Origin: Haemophilus parahaemolyticus
GTDB taxonomy: Bacteria > Pseudomonadota > Gammaproteobacteria > Enterobacterales > Pasteurellaceae
Assembly: GCF_002015035.1 (NCBI RefSeq)
Contig: NZ_MUXY01000010.1
Location: 1 to 30,722, forward strand
Reading direction: 5' to 3'
DNA: 30,722 nucleotides
Positions 1 to 7,646 of the stretch are shown piece by piece. Below the pieces are notes generated by a model. That model ran no database searches, was not told the DNA's origin, and was given only the letters and a program-made list of their open reading frames with translations. Each line of letters begins with the position of its first letter. Position 1 is the first letter of the stretch. The translations under genes were made by a program, and so were the position numbers.

Positions 1-165
1 ACGTGCTTCTTCCGCTTTCTTAGCATCAGTTACTTGCTGACGAGCTTGCTCATTTTGAGCAGTTGGTTGATTAGTGTTTGGTGTGTTTGAACTGCCACCA
101 CTACTGCTACAGCCTGTTAATACGGCTAAAAGTGCTGCTGCAAGGGTTACATTTTTTAATTTCAT
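1..165 (-). CDS. Lipoprotein, 5' part only (runs off the left edge)
   Basis: The reading frame starts at an ATG at 165 and is open to the window edge (55 codons). Residues 1-19 form a lipoprotein signal peptide: Lys at 2 and 4, an Ala/Leu-rich core, then the lipobox LTGC with the acylated cysteine at residue 19. It is followed by a Ser/Gly linker (SSSGGSS) and a Gln/Asn/Ala-rich, probably helical segment, so the mature protein should be tethered to a membrane. A GAGG ribosome-binding site lies just upstream. The gene is divergent from the XRE regulator at 298. Function cannot be named from 55 residues; the Ser/Gly linker after the lipobox is common in surface lipoproteins of this family of bacteria. 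Confidence 0.8.
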   Translation of the reverse strand, partial: MKLKNVTLAAALLAVLTGCSSSGGSSNTPNTNQPTAQNEQARQQVTDAKKAEEAR

Positions 166-210
166 AAAGACCTCAATAAATAAAAGTAGGAGAAAAAAAC
201 CAAAACTATT

Positions 211-275
211 ATAATTCGGTCGAAATTATGTACAATAAACCAACAATTACAGCCAGTTACCGAATTAAGGTAACT
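211..275. promoter_or_regulatory. Divergent control region with two inverted repeats (candidate operators)
   Basis: Between the lipoprotein and the XRE regulator there are two inverted repeats with the same geometry. One is ATAATT/AATTAT at 211-216 and 224-229 with a 7-nt spacer. The other is AGTTACC/GGTAACT at 255-261 and 269-275, also with a 7-nt spacer. A TACAAT at 231-236 could be a -10 box. The second repeat lies 22 bases before the regulator's ATG, as expected for autoregulation. The regulator-operator link is inferred. Confidence 0.4.
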
Positions 276-297
276 ATTTACCTTGAGAGAGCAGTGT

Positions 298-702
298 ATG
301 AAAATCAATGAGAAAATCCGTCAGCTACGCGAACAACACCAGTTATCGCAAGAAAATATGGCGGATAAATTAGGGATGTCGGTAACGGGATATGGGAAAA
401 TTGAGCGAGGTGAAGTGCGTTCAAATCTATCTCGTTTAGAACAAATCTCTGAAGTATTTGATATGGATATTTGTGAGTTGCTCTCAGTGGGGGAAACTGA
501 GAAAGTTTATTTTAATAATACTGTAACTGAATCAAGCAACTCAAATAATTTTTTGTTTGCAATTGGAAATGAAAATTTAGAAAAAACCATTCAACAATTA
601 CAATTAATATTAAGCCATAAAGATGAATTATTAGCGCAAAAAGATAAAATTATAAATGGATTAGAAAGAGAAATCGATTTACTCAAAAAATTACAAAAAT
701 AA
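298..702 (+). CDS. XRE-family helix-turn-helix transcriptional regulator with C-terminal coiled coil
   Basis: This is a 134-residue protein. Residues 1-60 are a Cro/C1-type (XRE) helix-turn-helix domain: the pattern RQLREQHQLSQENMADKLGM, then an S-x-TGYGKIERGE recognition segment and a LEQISEVFDMDICELL helix. A Ser/Asn-rich linker follows. The last ~45 residues are rich in Leu, Glu and Lys with heptad-like spacing (LQLILSHKDELLAQKDKII), so a dimerising coiled coil is likely. I chose the ATG at 298 over an upstream in-frame TTG at 283 because GAGAGA lies just before 298. It is transcribed away from the lipoprotein gene, with inverted repeats between them. Targets are unknown; control of itself and of the neighbouring lipoprotein is inferred. 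Confidence 0.85.
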   Translation: MKINEKIRQLREQHQLSQENMADKLGMSVTGYGKIERGEVRSNLSRLEQISEVFDMDICELLSVGETEKVYFNNTVTESSNSNNFLFAIGNENLEKTIQQLQLILSHKDELLAQKDKIINGLEREIDLLKKLQK

Positions 703-707
703 TATTC

Positions 708-760
708 ACAAGCGGTTAAATTTGTAAAAGAAATTGCAAATTTCACCGCTTGTTTTTTTA
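708..760. terminator. Bidirectional terminator built from an inverted USS pair
   Basis: ACAAGCGGT at 708-716 and its complement ACCGCTTGT at 745-753 form the outer arms of a hairpin, with further pairing inside (AAATTTG/CAAATTT). A T-run follows at 753-759. It separates the convergent XRE and TSUP genes. Confidence 0.75.
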
Positions 761-1552
761 TTTCATTAAATGTGCGATCAACATATAAGTCGCAATTACC
801 AGCAAAATAATGCCGAGTAGTTTTTTTACTAAAGCGGGCGAGAGTTTACCGCGGATTTTCATTGAGAAGAAGCTGGTAATGAATGCACAGAACACCACAA
901 TCAGCACTACAGAAAAGTTGATATAGCCCACTTGCCAGCCGAAATGAAATGGCGGGGTTTTGGTAAGATAGCCATACAAACTGCCAAGTCCGCCAATCAC
1001 CATCATATAGTTTGTGTATGGGGCGATTTGATGCGGTTTTACGCTTTTGAGCTGCCCGATAAGCGGTGCCATAATCGAGCCTCCGCCAATGCCTGTCATT
1101 CCTGCAATAAAGCCGCCGAAGGTGCAAAGCCTGATGCCTTTGGCGGTTTCATTTGCATTTTGACTGTCGTTTTCGACCGCTTGTTTGCTCATTAAGGTGC
1201 GAATTGCTAGAGCAGAAAGCGTAATGACAAAAACGCTGATAATCACGATGTCAGGCACGTAAAAACTCACTTCAAAACCGAGCTGTACGCCAATCATCAT
1301 TCCTACCGACCAAATCAACATCGCTTTGTAGTTTATTTCTACTTTTTGGCGGTAAAAATAAACGAGGTTAATCATCGAAGAGCCCATTACGATGGTCAGC
1401 GAAGTAGCGGCGACCATTTGCAATGGAAATTCGGGAAAGAGGGTGTAAAGAATGGGTACCATCAATACACCACCGCCAATGCCGAAAATGGCAGACATAA
1501 TGTTGGTGATAATGCCACAACCTATCAGAATTAAAATTAAGGTGATGCTCAT
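758..1552 (-). CDS. TauE/SafE (TSUP) family membrane transporter, probable sulfite/sulfonate-type anion exporter
   Basis: This 264-residue protein is almost entirely hydrophobic, with about eight membrane segments. Two similar glycine-rich halves are visible: IFGIGGGVLMVPIL near residues 22-35 and MTGIGGGSIMAPLIGQL in the second half. This duplicated GIGGG signature is typical of TSUP permeases, which move sulfite, sulfonates or related anions across the inner membrane. The ATG at 1552 is preferred over 1555 because the AGGAG site is then 6 nt away. It is divergent from the symporter-sulfatase operon and shares its control region, so export of sulfite or sulfate released by the sulfatase is a reasonable inference. 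Substrate is not shown by the sequence. Confidence 0.85.
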   Translation of the reverse strand: MSITLILILIGCGIITNIMSAIFGIGGGVLMVPILYTLFPEFPLQMVAATSLTIVMGSSMINLVYFYRQKVEINYKAMLIWSVGMMIGVQLGFEVSFYVPDIVIISVFVITLSALAIRTLMSKQAVENDSQNANETAKGIRLCTFGGFIAGMTGIGGGSIMAPLIGQLKSVKPHQIAPYTNYMMVIGGLGSLYGYLTKTPPFHFGWQVGYINFSVVLIVVFCAFITSFFSMKIRGKLSPALVKKLLGIILLVIATYMLIAHLMK

Positions 1553-1587
1553 CATCTGCTCCTTTTGCCTTTTGTAATTTGTCGCTG

Positions 1588-1629
1588 ATTATAATGAGAA
1601 CAAAAAAGGAAAATATGATCACGCTCATA
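1588..1629 (-). promoter_or_regulatory. Promoter of the TSUP gene with a Crp/Fnr-type palindrome
   Basis: On the minus strand a perfect -10 box TATAAT lies at 1593-1588. The palindrome TATGA-N6-TCATA occupies 1614-1629 with its centre at 1621.5. If transcription starts about 7 nt after the -10 box (near 1581), the palindrome is centred close to -41, the class II activator position of CRP-like proteins. The -10 and palindrome are seen; activation is inferred. Confidence 0.55.
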
Positions 1630-1673
1630 AACCATCCAATAAAATGCATAAAAATGAAGTTTTGTTTCGAATT

Positions 1674-1739
1674 TGTGATCAGACTCACACAGCCAATATG
1701 ACAAGCATCATAAACTAATCGAAAACATTGCAGTAATCT
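1674..1739 (+). promoter_or_regulatory. Promoter of the symporter-sulfatase operon with two Crp/Fnr-type palindromes
   Basis: TGTGA-N6-TCACA at 1674-1689 matches the E. coli CRP core exactly. A second palindrome, TATGA-N6-TCATA, lies at 1697-1712, 23 bp further on and thus on nearly the same helix face. A possible -10 box TAATCT is at 1734-1739. With a start near 1746 the second palindrome is centred at about -41.5 (class II) and the first at about -64.5. No good -35 hexamer is present, as expected for activator-dependent promoters. Confidence 0.55.
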
Positions 1740-1775
1740 AACCACAATTTTAGATGTTTCCTAAAGGAGGAGCGT

Positions 1776-3452
1776 ATGTGGCTAACGATTTCTAGTTTTA
1801 TCATCGTCACTGCATTAGTTGCGTATATTTCGTGGCTTAAAACTAAAGGTGATGACCTTAAAAGCTCAAAAGGTTATTTCCTTGCAGGACGGGGCTTGGG
1901 CGGCTTGGTAATTGGTTGCTCAATGGTCTTAACCTCGCTTTCCACCGAACAGCTTATCGGTGTGAATGCGGTTTCTTATAAAGGTAACTTCTCGGTAATT
2001 GCGTGGACAGTGCCAACCGTGATTCCGCTCTGTTTCTTAGCTCTTTATATGTTGCCAAGATATTTACGTAACGGTTACACCACCGTGCCAGAATTTTTTG
2101 AAAGCCGTTTCGACCGCCAAACGCGTTTGATTATGTCCACGCTCTTCTTAATTTTCTATCTTTTAATCGTGATTCCAACAGCTCTTTATACAGGGGCAAT
2201 TGCGTTTAACAAAATCTTCAACCTTGAAACAGCATTCGGCTTAAGCTATGGCACAGCAATTACTTATACCGTGATTGCCATCGGTGTGGTCGGGGCGATT
2301 TATGCAATCTTCGGTGGTTTAAAAGCGGTAGCGGTGTCAGACACCATCAATGCGGTAATTATGGTTATCGGGGCATTGCTCGTACCATTCTTTGCGTTGA
2401 TGTATTTGGGCGATGGCAGTTTTTCTGCGGGCTTACACACCATTACCACCACGCACGTCGATAAATGGAATGCGATAGGTAGCGAAACGGATGCAACGCC
2501 GTGGCCAACCATCTTCACTGGGATTATGGTAGTTCACTTTTTCTATTGGACAACCAACCAAGCAATCGTACAACGTTGCTTAGGGGCGAAAGATTTAAAA
2601 TCAGGTCAAAAAGGGATTTTGATTGCAGCATTATTCTTGCTCACCTTACCTGTGATCTTAAACTTACCTGGTTTACTTAGCTTCCACATTTTAGGCGAGG
2701 GCGTAAACCCAATTGATGCCTCTTACCCATTACTCGTGAACAAAGTATTACCAACGTGGTTACAAGGTTTCTTCATTGCGGCATTGTTCGGGGCGATTTT
2801 AAGTACCTTCAATTCATTCTTAAACTCAGCGGCAACTATTTACTGTAAAGACCTATTACCTTCTATCAGCAAAAAAGCCCGTTCAGAAGAAGAGTTAATT
2901 GCTTACGCGAAAAAAGTCTCTACCATTATGGCAATTGTAACAATGATTTTTGCACCGCTTTTAATGTTCGGTACAGATGGTATCTTCTTAATCACTAAAC
3001 GTTTCGCAGGCTTCGTGAACATTCCAATCGTGGCATTATTTGCGGTCGGCTTATTCAACAAAACCGTCTCTGGCTTAGCTGCTCGTATCGCGTTGCTTGC
3101 ACACGTTATTTTATACTTCTGCATCGTTTGGGTGTTCCAAGTTAAACTTAACTTCGTATATGTAATGGGTGGTTTATTCGTATTCGATGTAGTGTTAATG
3201 CTCGTGTTAGGTCTCTTCTTAAAACGCGAACCTTATGTGGAAAACACCGTAAACAAAGGCGACGTGGACTTAACCAACTGGAAATATATCAAAGTGACTT
3301 CCATCTCATTAATCCTTGGTTTATTCGCACTTTATGCCTTCTTATCGCCAATTGGCTTAGCATCAGAAGCAGGCAATCCAAGCATGGTGTTAGGTGTGTA
3401 TGCGGTGTTACAAGTGATTGTATGGTTTGTGTTTAAACCGAAATCGGAATAA
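1776..3452 (+). CDS. Sodium:solute symporter (SSS/SLC5 family), YidK-like, in a sulfatase operon
   Basis: This 558-residue polytopic inner-membrane protein has about 13-14 membrane segments. The N-terminal part shows the SSS pattern [10 protein letters not shown] (residues ~34-43) followed by [14 protein letters not shown], where helix 1 is normally broken for sodium and substrate binding. [21 protein letters not shown] (split across ~170-190) is the conserved core helix region. Length agrees with the family. In E. coli the symporter gene yidK adjoins the sulfatase gene yidJ, and the same pairing is seen here. A strong AAAGGAGG site lies 5 nt before the ATG. It is the first gene of the operon. 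The likely job is sodium-driven import of the sulfated substrate; the substrate itself is unknown. Confidence 0.88.
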   Translation: MWLTISSFIIVTALVAYISWLKTKGDDLKSSKGYFLAGRGLGGLVIGCSMVLTSLSTEQLIGVNAVSYKGNFSVIAWTVPTVIPLCFLALYMLPRYLRNGYTTVPEFFESRFDRQTRLIMSTLFLIFYLLIVIPTALYTGAIAFNKIFNLETAFGLSYGTAITYTVIAIGVVGAIYAIFGGLKAVAVSDTINAVIMVIGALLVPFFALMYLGDGSFSAGLHTITTTHVDKWNAIGSETDATPWPTIFTGIMVVHFFYWTTNQAIVQRCLGAKDLKSGQKGILIAALFLLTLPVILNLPGLLSFHILGEGVNPIDASYPLLVNKVLPTWLQGFFIAALFGAILSTFNSFLNSAATIYCKDLLPSISKKARSEEELIAYAKKVSTIMAIVTMIFAPLLMFGTDGIFLITKRFAGFVNIPIVALFAVGLFNKTVSGLAARIALLAHVILYFCIVWVFQVKLNFVYVMGGLFVFDVVLMLVLGLFLKREPYVENTVNKGDVDLTNWKYIKVTSISLILGLFALYAFLSPIGLASEAGNPSMVLGVYAVLQVIVWFVFKPKSE

Positions 3453-3458
3453 TCGTAG

Positions 3459-3526
3459 GGTGTGTGGATTGTTTGCAATCCACGCACCATTTTTAACCGC
3501 TTGCGTGCGTGAATTTTTCAAATTCA
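3459..3526 (+). terminator. Intra-operon hairpins between symporter and sulfatase (possible attenuator)
   Basis: The 101-nt gap holds two hairpins. The first pairs GGTGTGTGGATTG (3459-3471) with CAATCCACGCACC (3476-3488), with one wobble pair, and is followed by ATTTTT, so it resembles a Rho-independent terminator. The second pairs TGAATTT (3510-3516) with AAATTCA (3520-3526). Genes downstream have their own ribosome-binding sites, so partial read-through or RNA processing is likely. Confidence 0.55.
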
Positions 3527-3553
3527 TACACTCTACAGAGTAATGGAGATATT

Positions 3554-4999
3554 ATGAACATTCTTTACATTCTTTTAGACCAAATCCGTAAAGATATGCT
3601 TGGGGCTTATGGTCATCAAATAGTAAAAACACCCAACATTGACCGTCTTGCCAAAGACGGTATTCGCTTTAATAACGCTTTCACGCCCGCCTCGGTTTGT
3701 GGACCTGCACGCACTTCGCTTTTCACAGGCTTAATGCCTTCCACCCACGGCATTATTCGTAACGGTGAAAAAGGCGGTACGGGTGAGATTTCTCAATCAG
3801 CCCCGAACATCGGCAAACTAGAAGGCTACAATACCTATGTGGTCGGAAAATGGCACGTTGGCACCAAATCTGTGCCTGAAGATTACGGCATTCAAGGACA
3901 TAATTTTGACGGCTACGGCTACCCTGGCAGCGGCGTGTATAAAAACCTTGTGTTCAACCAACCGCCAACCCACTCCAACCGCTATAAAGAGTGGCTGGAA
4001 GAAAAAGGCTATGAGATTCCAGAGGTGAGCAATGCCTATTTTGGCGACAACCCACACTTACGCGTACAAGAGCTTTGTGGCTTGCTTTCTGGCAGCAAAG
4101 AACAAACCATTCCGTATTTCATTATTGACGAAGCAAAAAAATATATCGGGCAATCTTTGGCGGAAGGCAAACCGTTTTTTGCGTGGATCAACTTCTGGGG
4201 CCCGCACACACCGTGCATTGTACCAGAGCCTTATTATTCAATGTATCGTAAAGAAGATGTAGTGCTAGATGAGAGCTTTTTTAAACCGCTTGAAGGCAAG
4301 CCAAACCACTACCGCACCATTTCCAAAATGTGGGGAATGTGGGAAGCGAGCGAAGATCATTGGAAAGAGGTCATCACCAAATTCTGGGGTTACATTACCT
4401 TGATTGATGATGCGATTGGCGATCTCTTTACTTTCCTTGAAGAAAAAGGCATTTACGACAGCAGCTTTATTGTTGCCACCGCTGACCACGGCGATGCGAT
4501 GGGTGCTCATCGAATGATTGAAAAAGGCGAATTTATGTTTGATACTACCTACAACATTCCGATGATTATTAAAGACCCGAACTCCAATCGCAACAATCAG
4601 CAAGATGATAACCTTGTCTATTTGCACGACTTGACCTCAACGGTGTATGATTTAGCCGAGCAACCTATTCCAAATGCCTTTGAAGGCGAAAGCATTTTAC
4701 CGATTGTGCGTGAAAATCAAGACAACCAACGCAAAGGTGTGTTAGCACAATTGGCAGGGCATTTTGTCTATTTCGAGCAACGAATGTGGCATCGCAAAGA
4801 TTACAAACTGGTGTTCAACGCCTCTGATGTAGGCGAGCTTTACGATGTGAAAAACGACCCTGCAGAAATGCACAATCTCTTCTACAAGCCAGAATATCAA
4901 GCGGTTAAAAAAGAAATGCTAGCGGAAATGCACGCGGAAATGGTACGGTTAAAAGATCCATTGGAGAATTGGGTTTATCGTATCATCAATGAAATTTAA
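3554..4999 (+). CDS. Type I sulfatase (formylglycine-dependent), cytoplasmic, YidJ-like
   Basis: This 481-residue alkaline-phosphatase-superfamily enzyme hydrolyses sulfate esters. The sulfatase signature CGPARTSLFTG begins at Cys49, the residue that is oxidised to formylglycine; it fits C-x-P-x-R. Metal-binding elements are visible: LLDQIRKD near the N-terminus (Asp9), the VGKWHVG block, and TADHGDAMGAH in the C-terminal half. GEFMFDTTYNIPMI follows and resembles the same block in E. coli YidJ. No signal peptide is present, so the enzyme should be cytoplasmic. The ATG at 3554 has TGGAGA just upstream; an in-frame extension to 3509 has no such site. The Cys-type active site needs the maturase encoded two genes downstream. 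Substrate is not identifiable. Confidence 0.93.
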   Translation: MNILYILLDQIRKDMLGAYGHQIVKTPNIDRLAKDGIRFNNAFTPASVCGPARTSLFTGLMPSTHGIIRNGEKGGTGEISQSAPNIGKLEGYNTYVVGKWHVGTKSVPEDYGIQGHNFDGYGYPGSGVYKNLVFNQPPTHSNRYKEWLEEKGYEIPEVSNAYFGDNPHLRVQELCGLLSGSKEQTIPYFIIDEAKKYIGQSLAEGKPFFAWINFWGPHTPCIVPEPYYSMYRKEDVVLDESFFKPLEGKPNHYRTISKMWGMWEASEDHWKEVITKFWGYITLIDDAIGDLFTFLEEKGIYDSSFIVATADHGDAMGAHRMIEKGEFMFDTTYNIPMIIKDPNSNRNNQQDDNLVYLHDLTSTVYDLAEQPIPNAFEGESILPIVRENQDNQRKGVLAQLAGHFVYFEQRMWHRKDYKLVFNASDVGELYDVKNDPAEMHNLFYKPEYQAVKKEMLAEMHAEMVRLKDPLENWVYRIINEI

Positions 5000-5013
5000 C
5001 GCATGGAGTATTT

Positions 5014-5598
5014 ATGGAAAAAGTCCCAATTAAACCTACCGAACTCAACCACTGCCAACTCACGGCATTAAGCCTACTTCCAAAAGGCACGACTGTTTAC
5101 GAACAAGGTGAAACCGCACACGGTTTTTACTACGTTTCCTCAGGTTTAATCGGGCTTTTTCATACTCTTGAAAATGGCAAAGAGAGCCTTGTTCGCCTCT
5201 ATTCCCACGGCGATTATTTTGGCTTTCGCACCCTGTTTGACGAACGAGATCCACACTATCACTGCAACGCCAAAGTGCTTATCGAAGCGGAGTTAATTCG
5301 TATCACGCCTGAAATCAGTTCTACTTTCTTCCAACATAACCCACAAATGAATTTGTATTTGCTACAAATTCTTGCCGATGAACTACGTGAAGCGGAGCAA
5401 CGCTTAGCGAAAAGTGCCTATCTTCGCACCCTTGATCGCATTATCGACAGCCTCGATTTTTTTACCCAACACTTCCCGCATTACAACTGGACCTATCGTG
5501 AAATCGCTGAATATGCGGGCTGTGAAACTGAAACCGCCATTCGCATTGTGAAAGCCTTGGAGCAAAAAGGGGCGTTTAAACGCCACAAAGCCAAATAG
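5014..5598 (+). CDS. Crp/Fnr-family transcriptional regulator of the sulfatase operon
   Basis: This 194-residue protein has an N-terminal cyclic-nucleotide-binding-type beta roll (about residues 15-120: GTTVYEQGETAHGFYYVSSG, then YSHGDYFGFR). A long dimer helix follows (MNLYLLQILADELREAEQRL), then a C-terminal winged helix whose recognition segment is EIAEYAGCETETAIRIVKALEQKG. It lacks the cysteine cluster of FNR, and the cAMP-contact pattern of CRP is not evident, so the effector is unknown. It starts 14 nt after the sulfatase with a GGAG site. Its natural targets would be the TATGA-N6-TCATA palindromes at 1614 and 1697; this is inferred from family site geometry. Confidence 0.87.
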   Translation: MEKVPIKPTELNHCQLTALSLLPKGTTVYEQGETAHGFYYVSSGLIGLFHTLENGKESLVRLYSHGDYFGFRTLFDERDPHYHCNAKVLIEAELIRITPEISSTFFQHNPQMNLYLLQILADELREAEQRLAKSAYLRTLDRIIDSLDFFTQHFPHYNWTYREIAEYAGCETETAIRIVKALEQKGAFKRHKAK

Positions 5599-5606
5599 GA
5601 GGGAGA

Positions 5607-6719
5607 ATGACCACACATTTCCACCTGATGGCAAAGCCCAGTAGCTTTCACTGCAACATTCAATGTACATACTGCTTCTACTTGGAAAAAGAGGCACAAT
5701 TCGGGCAGAAAGCCCCGTTTATGTCGAGAGAGACACTGAAAAATTATGTGCAAAATTACATCAATTCGCACTCAGGCAATCTGGTTGAATTTGCGTGGCA
5801 AGGGGGTGAACCGACGCTTTTAGGCTTGGATTTCTATAAGCAAGCGGTCGAATTTCAGCAACAATTTGCCAATGGCAAGCAGATCACCAACGCTTTTCAA
5901 ACCAACGGCATCGCCTTAAATCAGCAATGGGCGGAATTTTTTAAAGAGCATAATTTTCTGATTGGATTATCCATCGATGGCTTAAGTGCTGTGCATAACC
6001 ACTACCGTATTTCAGGCAACGGCAACCCAACCTTTGAAAAAGTGGTGAAAGCCTTAGAATTACTGAAAAAAAACGAAGTGGAATTTAACACACTGACGGT
6101 GGTGAACGATCAAAATTGGCAGAAAGGGCTGGAAACTTACCAAGCTCTTAAACAGCTTGGCTCACGTTATATGCAATTTATCCCGATTGTAGAACGCCAC
6201 CCGAACACCGCAGAAGTCACCAGTTTCTCCGTACCACCGCAAGGCTTGGGACAATTTCTGTTTGATGTATTTCAAGAATGGTATTCACACGATGTCGGCA
6301 AAATTTATGTCTCCACCTTTGATAATCTGCTCGGACAATGGCTAGGCTATCCATCCACCACCTGCGTACATCAACCAACTTGCGGGCAATCTTTGGTTAC
6401 AGAAGCGAATGGCGATATTTATGCCTGTGATCACTTCGTTTACCCTGAATATAAAATTGGCAATCTCAACCAACAATCATTGGCAGAGATTGCCACTTCC
6501 ACCAAACAGCAACAATTTGGCTTAGATAAAAGCCAAAAACTGACCACACTTTGCAAGCGGTGCGAATTTAAAAAACTTTGCAACGGCGGCTGCCCGAAAC
6601 ATCGGTTCGTACCCGTGGAAAACGAACCCAATTTACACAATTACCTCTGCCCTTCGTATCGCTATTTTTTTGAGAAAACGATGCCGTATATGCAGGAAAT
6701 GGCGAGAAGCATACGTTAA
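5607..6719 (+). CDS. Anaerobic sulfatase-maturating enzyme (radical SAM/SPASM, anSME)
   Basis: This 370-residue enzyme converts the active-site Cys (or Ser) of sulfatases to formylglycine, using S-adenosylmethionine and without oxygen. The radical SAM cluster motif is C16-x3-C20-x2-C23 (CNIQCTYCFY). EFAWQGGEPTLLG follows, with the SAM-binding GGEP. The C-terminal SPASM region carries the auxiliary-cluster cysteines: TCGQSLVTEANGDIYACDHF, then CKRCEFKKLCNGGCPKHRF and a final LCPSYRYFF. Length and order are typical of anSMEs (E. coli AslB, Bacteroides ChuR). A GGAGGGAG site overlaps the region after the regulator's stop, 8 nt away, so translation is probably coupled. Its partner is almost certainly the Cys-type sulfatase in this operon. 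Confidence 0.93.
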   Translation: MTTHFHLMAKPSSFHCNIQCTYCFYLEKEAQFGQKAPFMSRETLKNYVQNYINSHSGNLVEFAWQGGEPTLLGLDFYKQAVEFQQQFANGKQITNAFQTNGIALNQQWAEFFKEHNFLIGLSIDGLSAVHNHYRISGNGNPTFEKVVKALELLKKNEVEFNTLTVVNDQNWQKGLETYQALKQLGSRYMQFIPIVERHPNTAEVTSFSVPPQGLGQFLFDVFQEWYSHDVGKIYVSTFDNLLGQWLGYPSTTCVHQPTCGQSLVTEANGDIYACDHFVYPEYKIGNLNQQSLAEIATSTKQQQFGLDKSQKLTTLCKRCEFKKLCNGGCPKHRFVPVENEPNLHNYLCPSYRYFFEKTMPYMQEMARSIR

Positions 6720-6797
6720 AAAAAGAATATGATAATCTCACCTTTGTAGAGGCTAATATGATTAGTCCCGACAAGAAATAATAAAAAGGATCTAAAA

Positions 6798-7592
6798 ATG
6801 AACTTAGCTAATTCTCTTTACCTTATTCAACAAAACGAAATCCCAGTGCTTGAACTCGATCATCCCGTCGGAAAAGCCAGAATCGCTCTCCAAGGTGCAC
6901 AATTGTTAAGTTGGCAACCTCGCCATGCAAAACACGATATTCTTTGGCTTAGCCCTATTGAGCCATTCAAACGAGGTGTCGCTATTCGTGGGGGCATACC
7001 AATTTGCTATCCTTGGTTTGGCACCGTAAAGCAGCCAGCCCACGGCACAGCCCGCTTACAACTTTGGACACTTAGCGATTACGATATTCAGGATAAACAA
7101 GTCATATTAAATTTCTCACTATTTGATGAGCATCAGATAATCCAAGCTCACATTCAAATGATATTCAGTGAAAAACTCCGACTTGAATTTACCCATTATG
7201 GGCAAAATCCTGCTCAAATTGCATTACATAGCTATTTCAATTTAAGTCAAATTGAGAATGTAGAAGTGCAAAATTTGCCGATGACTGCGTTCGATAAACT
7301 CACTGATCAACAAGTTAAATTGCCTACTACTCGTCAAATTCAACAAGGTGTAGATTGTATTTATCCTTATATTGGTAAAAACTCAATAATTTCCGACCGC
7401 TTGTGGGAGCGAAATATTGAGATCGACCACCAAAATGCCGACAGCATCGTACTTTGGAATCCGTGGGACACTCCACCAAGTGCAATGCAACCGAACGATT
7501 ACCAACATATGGTCTGTGTCGAAACCGCCCGCCTAAATCAGTTACTGAGTTTTAAACAACAATTGGTAGTGGAGATTTTAGTGAAAAAATAG
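6798..7592 (+). CDS. yeaD: D-hexose-6-phosphate mutarotase (YeaD-type aldose 1-epimerase fold)
   Basis: This 264-residue cytoplasmic enzyme of the galactose-mutarotase fold interconverts alpha and beta anomers of hexose 6-phosphates. Family blocks are clear: ARIALQGAQLLSWQP near the N-terminus, RGGIPICYPWFG with the phosphate-binding Arg region, PAHGTARLQLW, the ALHSYF histidine block, and DRLWERNIEI followed by WNPWD. VCVETARLNQ near the C-terminus holds the catalytic-type Glu. AAGGA precedes the ATG. The 78-nt gap after anSME makes it uncertain whether it belongs to the sulfatase transcript; TAATAT near 6755 could be a separate -10. A role in sugar metabolism unrelated to sulfatase is equally possible. 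Confidence 0.85.
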   Translation: MNLANSLYLIQQNEIPVLELDHPVGKARIALQGAQLLSWQPRHAKHDILWLSPIEPFKRGVAIRGGIPICYPWFGTVKQPAHGTARLQLWTLSDYDIQDKQVILNFSLFDEHQIIQAHIQMIFSEKLRLEFTHYGQNPAQIALHSYFNLSQIENVEVQNLPMTAFDKLTDQQVKLPTTRQIQQGVDCIYPYIGKNSIISDRLWERNIEIDHQNADSIVLWNPWDTPPSAMQPNDYQHMVCVETARLNQLLSFKQQLVVEILVKK

Positions 7593-7603
7593 CTAAATTA
7601 AAA

Positions 7604-7635
7604 AACCGCTTGTAGATTTTCCTACAAGCGGTTTC
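7604..7635. terminator. Bidirectional terminator, perfect inverted USS pair
   Basis: AAACCGCTTGTAG (7604-7616) pairs perfectly over 13 bp with CTACAAGCGGTTT (7623-7635). An A-run precedes it (7601-7606), which reads as a T-run on the minus strand, and T-rich sequence follows. It serves both the convergent mutarotase and ffh genes. Confidence 0.85.
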
Positions 7636-7646
7636 TGTTATGGATA

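Noticed and set aside
1368..1745. Minus-strand frame of 125 codons overlapping the TSUP start and the shared promoter region.
   Set aside because: It overlaps the TSUP gene in another frame and would cover the palindromes; composition is not protein-like.
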